From Azospirillaceae bacterium (lineage in GTDB: Bacteria > Pseudomonadota > Alphaproteobacteria > Azospirillales > Azospirillaceae), in assembly GCA_031291675.1 (NCBI GenBank), contig JARLIO010000076.1:62001-126000 (forward strand): 64,000 bases of DNA. The letters are read 5' to 3'. The position numbers and the translations under genes were made by a program. Under the pieces are notes generated by a model, which searched no databases, had not been told where the DNA came from, and worked only from the letters and a program-made list of their open reading frames with translations. Below, one piece after another: positions 8,081 through 15,585 of the stretch (within the stretch, counting starts at the first letter, position 1; each line of letters starts with the position of its first letter).

Positions 8081-9739
8081 ATGAACTCTTCTGCCCCGTT
8101 CCCCGCTTCCCGCCCCTGGACGGCCAAGCATGACGAAAAGTGCCGTCGCCTCCAGGCGGTGGCCAAGCTCGTCGACGGCAAGGTTCTCCGGCCTCAGCAC
8201 ATCGTCGAGGCTCTGGAAACCCTGATCCGGCCCGGCGACCGGGTCGCCCTGGAAGGCAACAACCAGAAACAGGCCGACTTCCTGTCGCGATCGCTGGTTC
8301 AGGCCAATCCCAAGGTGCTGCACGACATCCACCTGCTGATCTCGACCATCAGCCGGCGCGAGCATCTCGACCTGTTTGAGCGGGGCATCGCCCGCAAGGT
8401 CGATTTTTCCTTTGCCGGCCCCCAGAGCCTGCGCGTGGCTCAGCTTCTGGAGGACGGCAAGCTCGAGATCGGCGCGATCTATACCTATATCGAGCTCTAT
8501 GCCCGGATGTTCATCGACCTGACGCCCCAGGTCGCTCTGGTGTGCGCGGTCCAGGCTGATCGCTTCGGCAACCTTTATACCGGTGCCAACACCGAAGACA
8601 CCCCGGCGATCGTCGAAGCCACGGCGTTTCGGCAAGGCATTGTCATCGCCCAGGTCAACGAGATTGTCGACACCCTGCCGCGGGTCGATATTCCCGCCTC
8701 GTGGGTTGATTTTGTTGTCGCCGCCGACCGCCCGTTCGCGGTCGAGCCGTTGTTCACCCGCGATCCTCGCCATATCGGCGAGCTGCAGATCCTGATGGGC
8801 ATGATGATCATCCGCGGCATCTATGAACGCCACGGTGTCACCACCCTGAACCATGGCATCGGCTTCGATACCGCGGCGATCGAACTGCTCCTGCCGACCT
8901 ATGCCAATTCCCTGGGCCTCAAGGGTAAGATCTGTCGCAATTGGGCCCTCAATCCCCACCCAACGCTGATCCCGGCAATCGAAAGCGGCTGGGTTGACAG
9001 CGTCCACTGCTTCGGCTCGGAAGTCGGGATGGAGGACTATATCCGGGCGCGCTCCGACGTTTTCTTCGTCGGCCATGATGGCAGCCTGCGTTCCAACCGG
9101 GTTTTCTGCCAGCTCGCCGGCCAGTACGGCGTCGATCTGTTCATCGGTTCGACGTTGCAGATGGATGCGGACGGCAACTCATCGACCGTGACCCTGGGAA
9201 GGCTTGCCGGTTTCGGTGGCGCCCCGAATATGGGGCATGATCCGCATGGCCGGCGCCATAGCAGCGCTGCCTGGCTCGACCTGATGACCGCTGTCGACAA
9301 GCCGGTGGCCCGCGGCAAAAAGATCGTGGTCCAGACGGTTGAGACCTTCAAGGCGGGCGGGGAGCCGGCCTTCGTTGAGACGCTTGATGCCGTCGCGGTC
9401 GGCAAGAAAAGCGGCATGGCGATCGCCCCGGTGATGATCTATGGCGACGACGTCAGCCATGTCGTCACCGAGGAAGGCATCGCCTACGTTTACAAGGTCG
9501 AGGGCGAAGAGCGGCGTGAGGCGATCGCCGCGGTCGCGGGTGCCACTGAAATCGGCCGGCGTGCCGATCCCAAGCGGTCGGCCGAATTGCGCAGCCGCGG
9601 TATCGTTGCCTATCCTGAGGACCTCGGCGTCGTCCGCAATCAGGCCAACCGGTCGCTGCTGGCGGCACGCAGCATCGATGATCTCGTCGCCTGGTCGGGG
9701 GGACTCTACAACCCGCCGGCGCAGTTCCGGAGCTGGTAA
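8081..9739 (+). CDS. mdcA: Malonate decarboxylase alpha subunit (acetyl-S-ACP:malonate ACP transferase)
   Basis: 552 residues, the normal MdcA length. ATG at 8081 is preceded by AAGGA at 8069-8073. An in-frame upstream extension to 7952 was rejected because it is low-quality sequence covering the leader hairpin. MdcA belongs to the CoA-transferase superfamily; family motifs include GDRVALEGNNQKQADFL, GFGGAPNMGHDPHGRRH and VSHVVTEEGIAYVYK. It exchanges acetyl on the acyl carrier protein for malonate, giving malonyl-S-ACP and acetate. It is the first gene of a complete cytoplasmic, biotin-independent malonate decarboxylase operon, because mdcC/D/E-type genes follow and no biotin-carrier or sodium-pump gene is present. 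Confidence 0.95.
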   Translation: MNSSAPFPASRPWTAKHDEKCRRLQAVAKLVDGKVLRPQHIVEALETLIRPGDRVALEGNNQKQADFLSRSLVQANPKVLHDIHLLISTISRREHLDLFERGIARKVDFSFAGPQSLRVAQLLEDGKLEIGAIYTYIELYARMFIDLTPQVALVCAVQADRFGNLYTGANTEDTPAIVEATAFRQGIVIAQVNEIVDTLPRVDIPASWVDFVVAADRPFAVEPLFTRDPRHIGELQILMGMMIIRGIYERHGVTTLNHGIGFDTAAIELLLPTYANSLGLKGKICRNWALNPHPTLIPAIESGWVDSVHCFGSEVGMEDYIRARSDVFFVGHDGSLRSNRVFCQLAGQYGVDLFIGSTLQMDADGNSSTVTLGRLAGFGGAPNMGHDPHGRRHSSAAWLDLMTAVDKPVARGKKIVVQTVETFKAGGEPAFVETLDAVAVGKKSGMAIAPVMIYGDDVSHVVTEEGIAYVYKVEGEERREAIAAVAGATEIGRRADPKRSAELRSRGIVAYPEDLGVVRNQANRSLLAARSIDDLVAWSGGLYNPPAQFRSW

Positions 9740-10668
9740 TGGCATTCGCTGTGCGGCACGATCCCGTGCCTTGCGTGGCGGAAACCGGGTGCGATCCCGG
9801 TGCCCGCCGGGCACAGTCCCTGGCGGATGTCGCGGTTTGGGCACTGTGCGCCGAGGCCACGCTGACGCCGAAGCCGGCCCTGGTCGATGGCCGGGGCTCT
9901 GGCGCCCACCGCGATCTGACCCTGGCGTTGCTGTTGCGTTCGGCGTGCAGCTTGCGCCCGGCCTTTGTCGCGATGGCGGAAACCGCCCGGCAGCGTCATC
10001 CCGATCCGGCATTGCGGATGGCGCTCGCCGCGATCGGCCGGGACGGCGAACGCGCGATGATGGCGGCCACAGGGGGCAGCAATGCTCACCGCGGCGCGAT
10101 CTGGGTTCTGGGCCTGTTGACGGCTGCCGCGGCGATGGATCCCGCGGTGATGGATCCATCGGCGATCGCGGCGCGGGCCGCCGCGGTCGCGCGCCACCCC
10201 GATCGCTTCATCCCGGCACCACCCAGCCACGGCCAGGCCGCCGCGGCGCGGTTTGGCGTCACCGGGGCCCGCGGCGAGGCCCAGGCCGGTTTCCCGCATG
10301 TTGTCGCTGTCGGCCTGCCGGCGCTGCGCCACAGCCGGGCCGCCGGCGCGACCGAGACCCAGGCCCGCCTTGATGCCCTGATGGCCATCATGGCCCGGCT
10401 TGACGACACCTGCCTGTTGCACCGCGGCGGGATGGCGGCGCTTCAGGCCGGGCAGCGCGGCGCGGTCGCCGTGCTCGCGGCCGGGGGGGCGGCCACGGCG
10501 GCTGGTCGTGCGGCGCTTGAGGCCCTGCATCAGGCGTTGATGGCTCTCAACGCTTCGCCCGGTGGCGCCGCCGACATGCTGGCTGCTGCCCTGTTCCTCG
10601 ACCGGATCGTGCCCCTGGCCGGGGCACCGGACCGGTCCCAGACGGAGGATTTCTCATGGAAATACTGA
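9739..10668 (+). CDS. mdcB: Triphosphoribosyl-dephospho-CoA synthase MdcB
   Basis: 309 residues. The ATG at 9739 overlaps the mdcA stop by one base (TAATG). CitG/MdcB family features are visible: LCAEATLTPKPALVDGRGSGAHRDL near the N-terminus, a central GGSNAHRGAI motif, and LDDTCLLHRGG further on. The enzyme condenses ATP with dephospho-CoA to make the precursor of the prosthetic group that MdcG then transfers to the carrier protein MdcC. The gene is very GC-rich and Ala-rich like its neighbours. It overlaps mdcC by 13 bp. Confidence 0.92.
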   Translation: MAFAVRHDPVPCVAETGCDPGARRAQSLADVAVWALCAEATLTPKPALVDGRGSGAHRDLTLALLLRSACSLRPAFVAMAETARQRHPDPALRMALAAIGRDGERAMMAATGGSNAHRGAIWVLGLLTAAAAMDPAVMDPSAIAARAAAVARHPDRFIPAPPSHGQAAAARFGVTGARGEAQAGFPHVVAVGLPALRHSRAAGATETQARLDALMAIMARLDDTCLLHRGGMAALQAGQRGAVAVLAAGGAATAAGRAALEALHQALMALNASPGGAADMLAAALFLDRIVPLAGAPDRSQTEDFSWKY

Positions 10669-10952
10669 AATACGACTACCCGGCCGCCACCAAAGCCTTC
10701 AGCCACCGCGCCCATGTCGGCGTCGTCGGTTCGGGCGACCTTGAGGTCCTGATCGAGCCCTCACCGGACCAGGGGGCCCATGTCGTGATCACGACCAGCG
10801 TCAATGGCTTCGGCCCGATCTGGAAAAACGTCATCGATCGCTTCTTCACGCGCTTCGATCAGGCTGCGGCGATCGAGATCAATGATTTCGGGGCGACCCC
10901 CGGCATGGTGGCGCTGCGTCTCGAACAAGCGGTGGAACGGAGCCGGTCATGA
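10656..10952 (+). CDS. mdcC: Malonate decarboxylase acyl carrier protein (delta subunit)
   Basis: 98 residues, the expected size for MdcC. Ser26 in GVVGSGDLEVL is the predicted attachment site for the 2'-(5''-phosphoribosyl)-3'-dephospho-CoA arm, which carries acetyl and malonyl thioesters. The start is inside the end of mdcB, and the coding end overlaps mdcD by four bases (ATGA at 10949-10952). It is the shuttling subunit between MdcA, the MdcDE decarboxylase and MdcH. Confidence 0.95.
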   Translation: MEILKYDYPAATKAFSHRAHVGVVGSGDLEVLIEPSPDQGAHVVITTSVNGFGPIWKNVIDRFFTRFDQAAAIEINDFGATPGMVALRLEQAVERSRS

Positions 10953-11836
10953 CCGATCAGAACAAGACGCCGGCGACAGCTCAGCCGGATTGGGCGCGTT
11001 TCCTGGCGCGCGAAAGCTTCATCGAACTCGACGCGATGGGACGTGCCCGTGCCGTGCTCGACCCCGGAACCTTCCGGATGTTACTCGGCCCGTTCGACCG
11101 GCTGAAATCGCCGTGGCTGCCGCTGCAGAACATTGTGACCCAGGCGGATGACGGTGTTGTCCTGGCCCGGGGGACCATCGATGGTCAGCCCGCGGTCGTC
11201 GCCGCCATCGAGAGCGCGTTCCAGGGCGGCAGCATGGGCGAGGTTTCCGGCGCCAAGATCGCGGCCTCGCTCGAACTCGCCCTGGCCGACAATGAAAAGG
11301 GCATTCCGACCCGGGCGGTCATTCTGTTCGAAACCGGCGGGGTCCGGTTGCAGGAAGCCAATCTGGGCCTGGCGGTGATCGCCGAGATCCATGCCGGCAT
11401 CGTCGCATTGCGTCGTCATGTCCCGGTTGTCGGTGTGATCGCCGGCATGGTTGGCTGCTTCGGCGGCATGTCCCTGGCCGCGTCGCTGTGCTCATCGCTG
11501 ATCGCGACCCGACAGGGCCGGCTGGGCATGAATGGCCCGGAGGTGATCGAGCAGGAGGCCGGTATCGAAGAACTCGATTCCAGCAACAAGCGACTGATCT
11601 GGCAACTGATCGGGGGCGAACAGCGTCAGGCCATTGGCCTGGTCGATACCCTGGTCGATGATGATGCCGCCGCGATTGCGAGCGCCATCCGCGCCGCCTT
11701 CGCCCGCGGTGTGCCAGCCCGGCATCGCAGCGCCCAGGTCGAGGACTATCTCGCCAAACTGGCGGCTATCGACCCGGCAAGCCCCCTGGAGCCGAACGCC
11801 CTGAGGACCTTGTGGGGTAAAGGAGACCACGAATGA
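10949..11836 (+). CDS. mdcD: Malonate decarboxylase beta subunit
   Basis: 295 residues of the carboxyltransferase (crotonase-like) fold. Typical stretches are the GGSMGEVSGAKIAASLELAL loop and FETGGVRLQEANLGL, followed by a GGMSLAASLCSSLI oxyanion region. Together with MdcE it decarboxylates malonyl-S-ACP to acetyl-S-ACP and CO2. It overlaps both mdcC and mdcE by four bases, consistent with fixed stoichiometry through translational coupling. Confidence 0.95.
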   Translation: MTDQNKTPATAQPDWARFLARESFIELDAMGRARAVLDPGTFRMLLGPFDRLKSPWLPLQNIVTQADDGVVLARGTIDGQPAVVAAIESAFQGGSMGEVSGAKIAASLELALADNEKGIPTRAVILFETGGVRLQEANLGLAVIAEIHAGIVALRRHVPVVGVIAGMVGCFGGMSLAASLCSSLIATRQGRLGMNGPEVIEQEAGIEELDSSNKRLIWQLIGGEQRQAIGLVDTLVDDDAAAIASAIRAAFARGVPARHRSAQVEDYLAKLAAIDPASPLEPNALRTLWGKGDHE

Positions 11837-12684
11837 GCGACACCGTCCCGTTCGAAAGCCGCGGCCGGATCTGGCTGCGGGCGCTCGCCGGTACCGAGGG
11901 CAGCCCCAGCTTCGGCAAGGACTCGGTCCTTCAGGCCGACGTCGCGCTGGGGGATCATTCGGCACGGCTGCTGGCCGTTGTGCCCGATCCGCGCAACCGG
12001 TTTCCCCGTGCCCGCAACGGCGAGGTTGGCCTGGAGGAAGGTTGGACCCTGGCCAAGGCCGTCCGCAGCGTGATCGAAAGTGATCATGACGGCGCCCGGC
12101 GGCCGATCATCGCGATCGTCGACGTGACCAGCCAGGCTTATGGTCAGCGTGAGGAACTGCTCGGGATCCATCTGGCCTGTGCGGCCGCTGCGAATGCCTA
12201 TGCCGAGGCGCGCCTGGCCGGGCATCCGGTCGTCGCTCTGCTGGTCGGCAAGGCGATGTCGGGTGCGTTCCTTGCCCATGGTTACCAGGCCAATCGGCTG
12301 GTTGCGCTGGATGCGCCCGGCGTGCTGGTTCATGCGATGGGCAAGGAGGCCGCCGCCCGGATCACCCGCCGCCCGGTCGCCGAACTGGACGCGTTGGGCG
12401 AAAAGATTCCGCCGATGTCCTACGACATCAAGAACTACGCCAAGCTGGGCCTGTTGCATGCCCTGATCGCGGGTGTCAACGCTGACGCGCCGACCCCGGC
12501 CGATGTCGCGGCGGTTCGGCAGGTCCTGATCGATGCCGTCGCCGATATCCTGCTGTCCGGTAAACGCGATCTGTCGACCCGACTGAACTCGCCCGCCGCC
12601 CGCGTGTTGCGGGCGGCATCGATCGAGGTTCGGCGCCGGCTGGCTGAGCAATGGGCCGGGCCAGCGGCGGCATCCGGGACCTGA
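11833..12684 (+). CDS. mdcE: Malonate decarboxylase gamma subunit
   Basis: 283 residues, the partner of MdcD in the decarboxylase core. It carries the family segments PIIAIVDVTSQAYGQREELLGIH, GHPVVALLVGKAMSGAFLAHGYQANR and KIPPMSYDIKNYAKLG. The start overlaps the mdcD stop (ATGA), and a good ribosome-binding site GGTAAAGGAG sits upstream inside mdcD. After its stop there is a 279-bp GC-rich gap containing a hairpin before mdcF, the only long break in the operon. Confidence 0.95.
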   Translation: MSDTVPFESRGRIWLRALAGTEGSPSFGKDSVLQADVALGDHSARLLAVVPDPRNRFPRARNGEVGLEEGWTLAKAVRSVIESDHDGARRPIIAIVDVTSQAYGQREELLGIHLACAAAANAYAEARLAGHPVVALLVGKAMSGAFLAHGYQANRLVALDAPGVLVHAMGKEAAARITRRPVAELDALGEKIPPMSYDIKNYAKLGLLHALIAGVNADAPTPADVAAVRQVLIDAVADILLSGKRDLSTRLNSPAARVLRAASIEVRRRLAEQWAGPAAASGT

Positions 12685-12743
12685 ACGCCGCGGTTCCACC
12701 CGGGCCCCCTCCCCGGCCGGGGGGACCGCGCAACCCCGGGGTT

Positions 12744-12771
12744 CCCCCGGGCCCGCAAGCCCGGCCGGGGG
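12744..12771 (+). other. GC-rich hairpin between mdcE and mdcF
   Basis: CCCCC then GGGC pair with GCCC and GGGGG around a CCGCAA loop, with a four-base bulge (GGCC). It has no T run, so it is more likely an mRNA processing or stability element, or an attenuation point, that lowers expression of mdcFGH relative to mdcA-E. The surrounding 12685-12963 contains no convincing gene. Confidence 0.35.
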
Positions 12772-12963
12772 CAACCGCTCTCCCGAGGGTTCCCCTCGTC
12801 TCCTCGTTCCGATTCGTTCCGGAATCCGCTGTCGAAGCGTGCCGACCTTCGCACCTTGAACGCGCTGGTGGCGCCGCTTTGGCGTCGGATTGTCCGGCGG
12901 CTGTTGGACAAATCCGTGAAGTCAATCTGCCCGGCTCCCGGGTGGAAACGAAGGAATTCGACT

Positions 12964-13908
12964 ATGGGCATGATCGTCGCAACCGCGCTGATCCCCGTTT
13001 TTTTCGTGATGCTGCTGGGCTTTTTCGCCGGCAAGCGCAAGATCGTCGACAACAAGAATGTCGCCTCGATCAATCATTTCCTGATGATGTTCGCCTTGCC
13101 GGCGGCGCTGTTTACGGCCATCGCCCGGACCTCGCGCGAGGTCATCCTGATGAACGCCAACCTGATGCTGGTGTTGGCGCTGTCGCTGCTGATCATCTTT
13201 ACCGTGATGGTGGTGTTGCAAAGCAGGCTGTTCAAGGTCGGCCGCGGCGATGGTGCGGTGCAGAGCCTGACTGTCGCCTTCCCGAACTTCGCCTCGATCG
13301 GCCTGCCGCTGCTCGGCAGCGTCTATGGCAGCCAGGGCGCCCTGCCGGTCGCGGTCGCGATCGCCGTCGGTTCGGTCACGATTTCGCCGTTGACGCTGGC
13401 GTTGCTGGAATTGACCAAGACCGATGCCGGTTCCGCGTCTCCGGTCATGAAGTTCCTGGGCGCATTGCGCAAGTCGGTGTCGAAGCCGATTTTCATCGCC
13501 CCGATGCTGGCCGTCATCGTCGCCCTGTGCGATATCCCGGTACCCGATCTGGCGCTCAAGTCGCTGGGCCTGATCGGCCAGGCCACGGCGGGGGCCGGGT
13601 TGTTCCTGACCGGGCTGGTACTGTCGGCACAACCGATCAAGATCAATCCCAATGTCGTGCTCGGCGTGCTGCTCAAAAATGTGATCCAGCCGATCGTCGC
13701 CTACCTGATTGTCCGGGCGCTCAACGTCCCCGAACCGATTGCCGGTGAAGTTGTGTTGCTGATCTGCATTCCTGCCGGTTTCTTCGGTCTGGTGTTTGGT
13801 GTCGGCTATGGTTTCCGCCCGGCGACGTCGGGATCGACGCTGGTGGTTTCCTCGCTCGCCAGTATCGTCACCCTGACGGTGGCCATCCTGCTGCTGGCTC
13901 CGCAGTAA
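12964..13908 (+). CDS. mdcF: MdcF, auxin-efflux-carrier-family malonate transporter
   Basis: 314-residue AEC-family membrane protein with about ten hydrophobic helices. It has the signature N-terminal segment FFVMLLGFFAGKRKIVDNKNVASINHFLMMFALPAALF and the internal PNFASIGLPLLGSVYG. ATG at 12964 is preceded by AAGGA at 12951-12955; a longer in-frame form from 12856 was rejected. MdcF in this operon position is the malonate importer in Klebsiella-type clusters, and the gene order here (A-B-C-D-E-F-G-H) is the same. Malonate as substrate is inferred from context. Confidence 0.88.
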   Translation: MGMIVATALIPVFFVMLLGFFAGKRKIVDNKNVASINHFLMMFALPAALFTAIARTSREVILMNANLMLVLALSLLIIFTVMVVLQSRLFKVGRGDGAVQSLTVAFPNFASIGLPLLGSVYGSQGALPVAVAIAVGSVTISPLTLALLELTKTDAGSASPVMKFLGALRKSVSKPIFIAPMLAVIVALCDIPVPDLALKSLGLIGQATAGAGLFLTGLVLSAQPIKINPNVVLGVLLKNVIQPIVAYLIVRALNVPEPIAGEVVLLICIPAGFFGLVFGVGYGFRPATSGSTLVVSSLASIVTLTVAILLLAPQ

Positions 13909-13930
13909 GATACGACAGGATCGCATCACG

Positions 13931-14599
13931 ATGGCATGCTCACCGGTTCGGGTTCACGATCTATTGCGGATTGCCGATGCGACGGCCGTGACCGGTGACG
14001 GTGCCTGTCCGGAGTGGGTGCCTGCGGCTCTGGACCGTGCCCCCTGGGTCGTGGTCCGACGTCAGGCGCCCTGCGACGGCCGGATCGCGGTGGGCGTGCG
14101 CGGGGCCGGCCGCGAGCGGCGTTGGGCCGGCTGGCTGAGCCCCGCCGCGATCGTGGAATGCCGGTCGCCGGAACAGCTGCTCGCCGCAGCCGGCAGCGTG
14201 GCGACGATACGCCAGAGCGCGGTACCGGCCCTTCGGTTGCTGGCACCGGTCGCGGCGTTGATGGCGGCGGTCGGCTGGGCCTGGGGGCCCGTTGGCAGCA
14301 TCGGCTTCGAACTCGCAAGCGGACAACCGACGGCCACGGCCACCAGCGATCTCGATCTGATCATCCGCGCTCCGCGGCCGTTGCCGTTGCCCGCCGCGGC
14401 GGGGATCGCTGCGGCGCTGGCCGGACTGGGGGCGCGCACCGATCCCCTGATCGAGGTTCCGGGCGGTGCGGTTTCCCTGATCGAATGGGCCGGATCGGGA
14501 TCCGGGGGCGGCGTCGCGCTGCGTACGACCCGTGGTCCGCGGCTGGTCGCCAACCCCTGGCAACCGGATGCGCCCCTCGAAACGAGGATATCATCATGA
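13931..14599 (+). CDS. mdcG: Phosphoribosyl-dephospho-CoA transferase MdcG
   Basis: 222-residue nucleotidyltransferase that loads the phosphoribosyl-dephospho-CoA prosthetic group onto Ser26 of MdcC. Visible family motifs are WGPVGSIGFELASG (about 118-131) and the catalytic Asp pair in TSDLDLII (Asp140, Asp142). The N-terminal third is variable, as usual. The stop overlaps the mdcH ATG by four bases (ATGA at 14596-14599). Confidence 0.93.
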   Translation: MACSPVRVHDLLRIADATAVTGDGACPEWVPAALDRAPWVVVRRQAPCDGRIAVGVRGAGRERRWAGWLSPAAIVECRSPEQLLAAAGSVATIRQSAVPALRLLAPVAALMAAVGWAWGPVGSIGFELASGQPTATATSDLDLIIRAPRPLPLPAAAGIAAALAGLGARTDPLIEVPGGAVSLIEWAGSGSGGGVALRTTRGPRLVANPWQPDAPLETRISS

Positions 14600-15525
14600 C
14601 GACACTGCTGTTTCCGGGCCAGGGCGCTCAGACCCCCGGTTTCTTGCATCAACTGCCCGATCATCCGGCGGTTGTGGCCACGCTTGCCGAGGCGAGCGCC
14701 GTTCTCGGCTTTGGGGTGCGCGACCTTGATGACGCCGCGGCGCTGCAATCAACCGTTGCCGTCCAGTTGACCGCCGTGATCGCCGGGGTCGCGGTCGCGC
14801 GAGCCCTGGCTGATGTTGGCGTTGCGATCGACGCGGTGGCCGGGTTGTCGGTCGGTTCATTTACCGCCGCGGTGGTTGCCGGGTCGTTGAGCTTTGCGGC
14901 GGCGCTGCCGCTGGTCAAATTGCGCGGCGAATTGATGGCGGCGGCCTATCCGCGCGGCTATGGCATGGCGGTCTTTGTCGGCCTGGGCGAAACCCGGCTC
15001 TCTGATTTGGTCGCGACGATCAACAGCCCGACAACGCCGCTGTTTCTCGCCAATTTCAATGCACCGACCGAGATCGTCGCCACGGGTGCGATCGTGGCGC
15101 TGGATGCCTTGATCGCAGCGGCGACGCAGGCCGGTGCCCGAAAGGCCGAACAGATCGCCGTCAGCGTACCGTCGCACTGCCCGTTGCTATCGGGCGTGTC
15201 GGAGAAACTGGCCCAGGCCCTGGGCGACATCGCGGTCACGGCGCCGCGCCTGACCTATGTCGGCAACCGGCGGGCGCGGGTGCTGGGCGGCGCGGAAGCG
15301 GTGATCGAGGAGCTGGCGACCAACGTTGCGAACCCGATCCGTTGGCACGACCAGACGACCTTGCTCTACGAGCTGGGTGAACGCTTTTTTATCGAACCGC
15401 CGCCCGGCAAGGCCCTGACCGGACTGATCAGCAGTGCGTTCCCCGATGTCACGGCCCGCTGCGCTTGCGAAACGCCGCTGAGCACCCTGGCCTATCTCGC
15501 CCGGCGTTCGATCGCGCCGTCCTGA
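14596..15525 (+). CDS. mdcH: Malonyl-CoA:ACP malonyltransferase MdcH
   Basis: 309-residue FabD-fold enzyme. The opening TLLFPGQGAQ, the nucleophile Ser85 in GLSVGS and the catalytic His194 in VPSHCP are all present. It primes MdcC with malonyl from malonyl-CoA so that the decarboxylase cycle can start. A GAGG ribosome-binding site lies 9 bases before ATG 14596. It is the last gene of the mdc operon and converges with the EF-G-like gene. A longer reading from 14014 overlaps mdcG and was rejected. Confidence 0.94.
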   Translation: MTTLLFPGQGAQTPGFLHQLPDHPAVVATLAEASAVLGFGVRDLDDAAALQSTVAVQLTAVIAGVAVARALADVGVAIDAVAGLSVGSFTAAVVAGSLSFAAALPLVKLRGELMAAAYPRGYGMAVFVGLGETRLSDLVATINSPTTPLFLANFNAPTEIVATGAIVALDALIAAATQAGARKAEQIAVSVPSHCPLLSGVSEKLAQALGDIAVTAPRLTYVGNRRARVLGGAEAVIEELATNVANPIRWHDQTTLLYELGERFFIEPPPGKALTGLISSAFPDVTARCACETPLSTLAYLARRSIAPS

Positions 15526-15581
15526 GCCCCGCCGCACCGACCGTCGATCATGGCTGAGCGATGGCCGGCCGCAGCGGGGCT
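15525..15581. terminator. Possible bidirectional terminator between mdcH and the EF-G-like gene
   Basis: AGCCCCGC (15525-15532) is exactly complementary to GCGGGGCT (15574-15581), with a GGCCGGCC palindrome between them. It lies in the 60-bp convergent gap. No T tract is visible, so the assignment is weak. Confidence 0.3.
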
Positions 15582-15585
15582 GGTA

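Noticed and set aside
7853-9076. Minus-strand open frame of 407 codons overlapping mdcA
   Set aside because: Covers the divergent promoter and the antisense of mdcA; no recognisable protein family.
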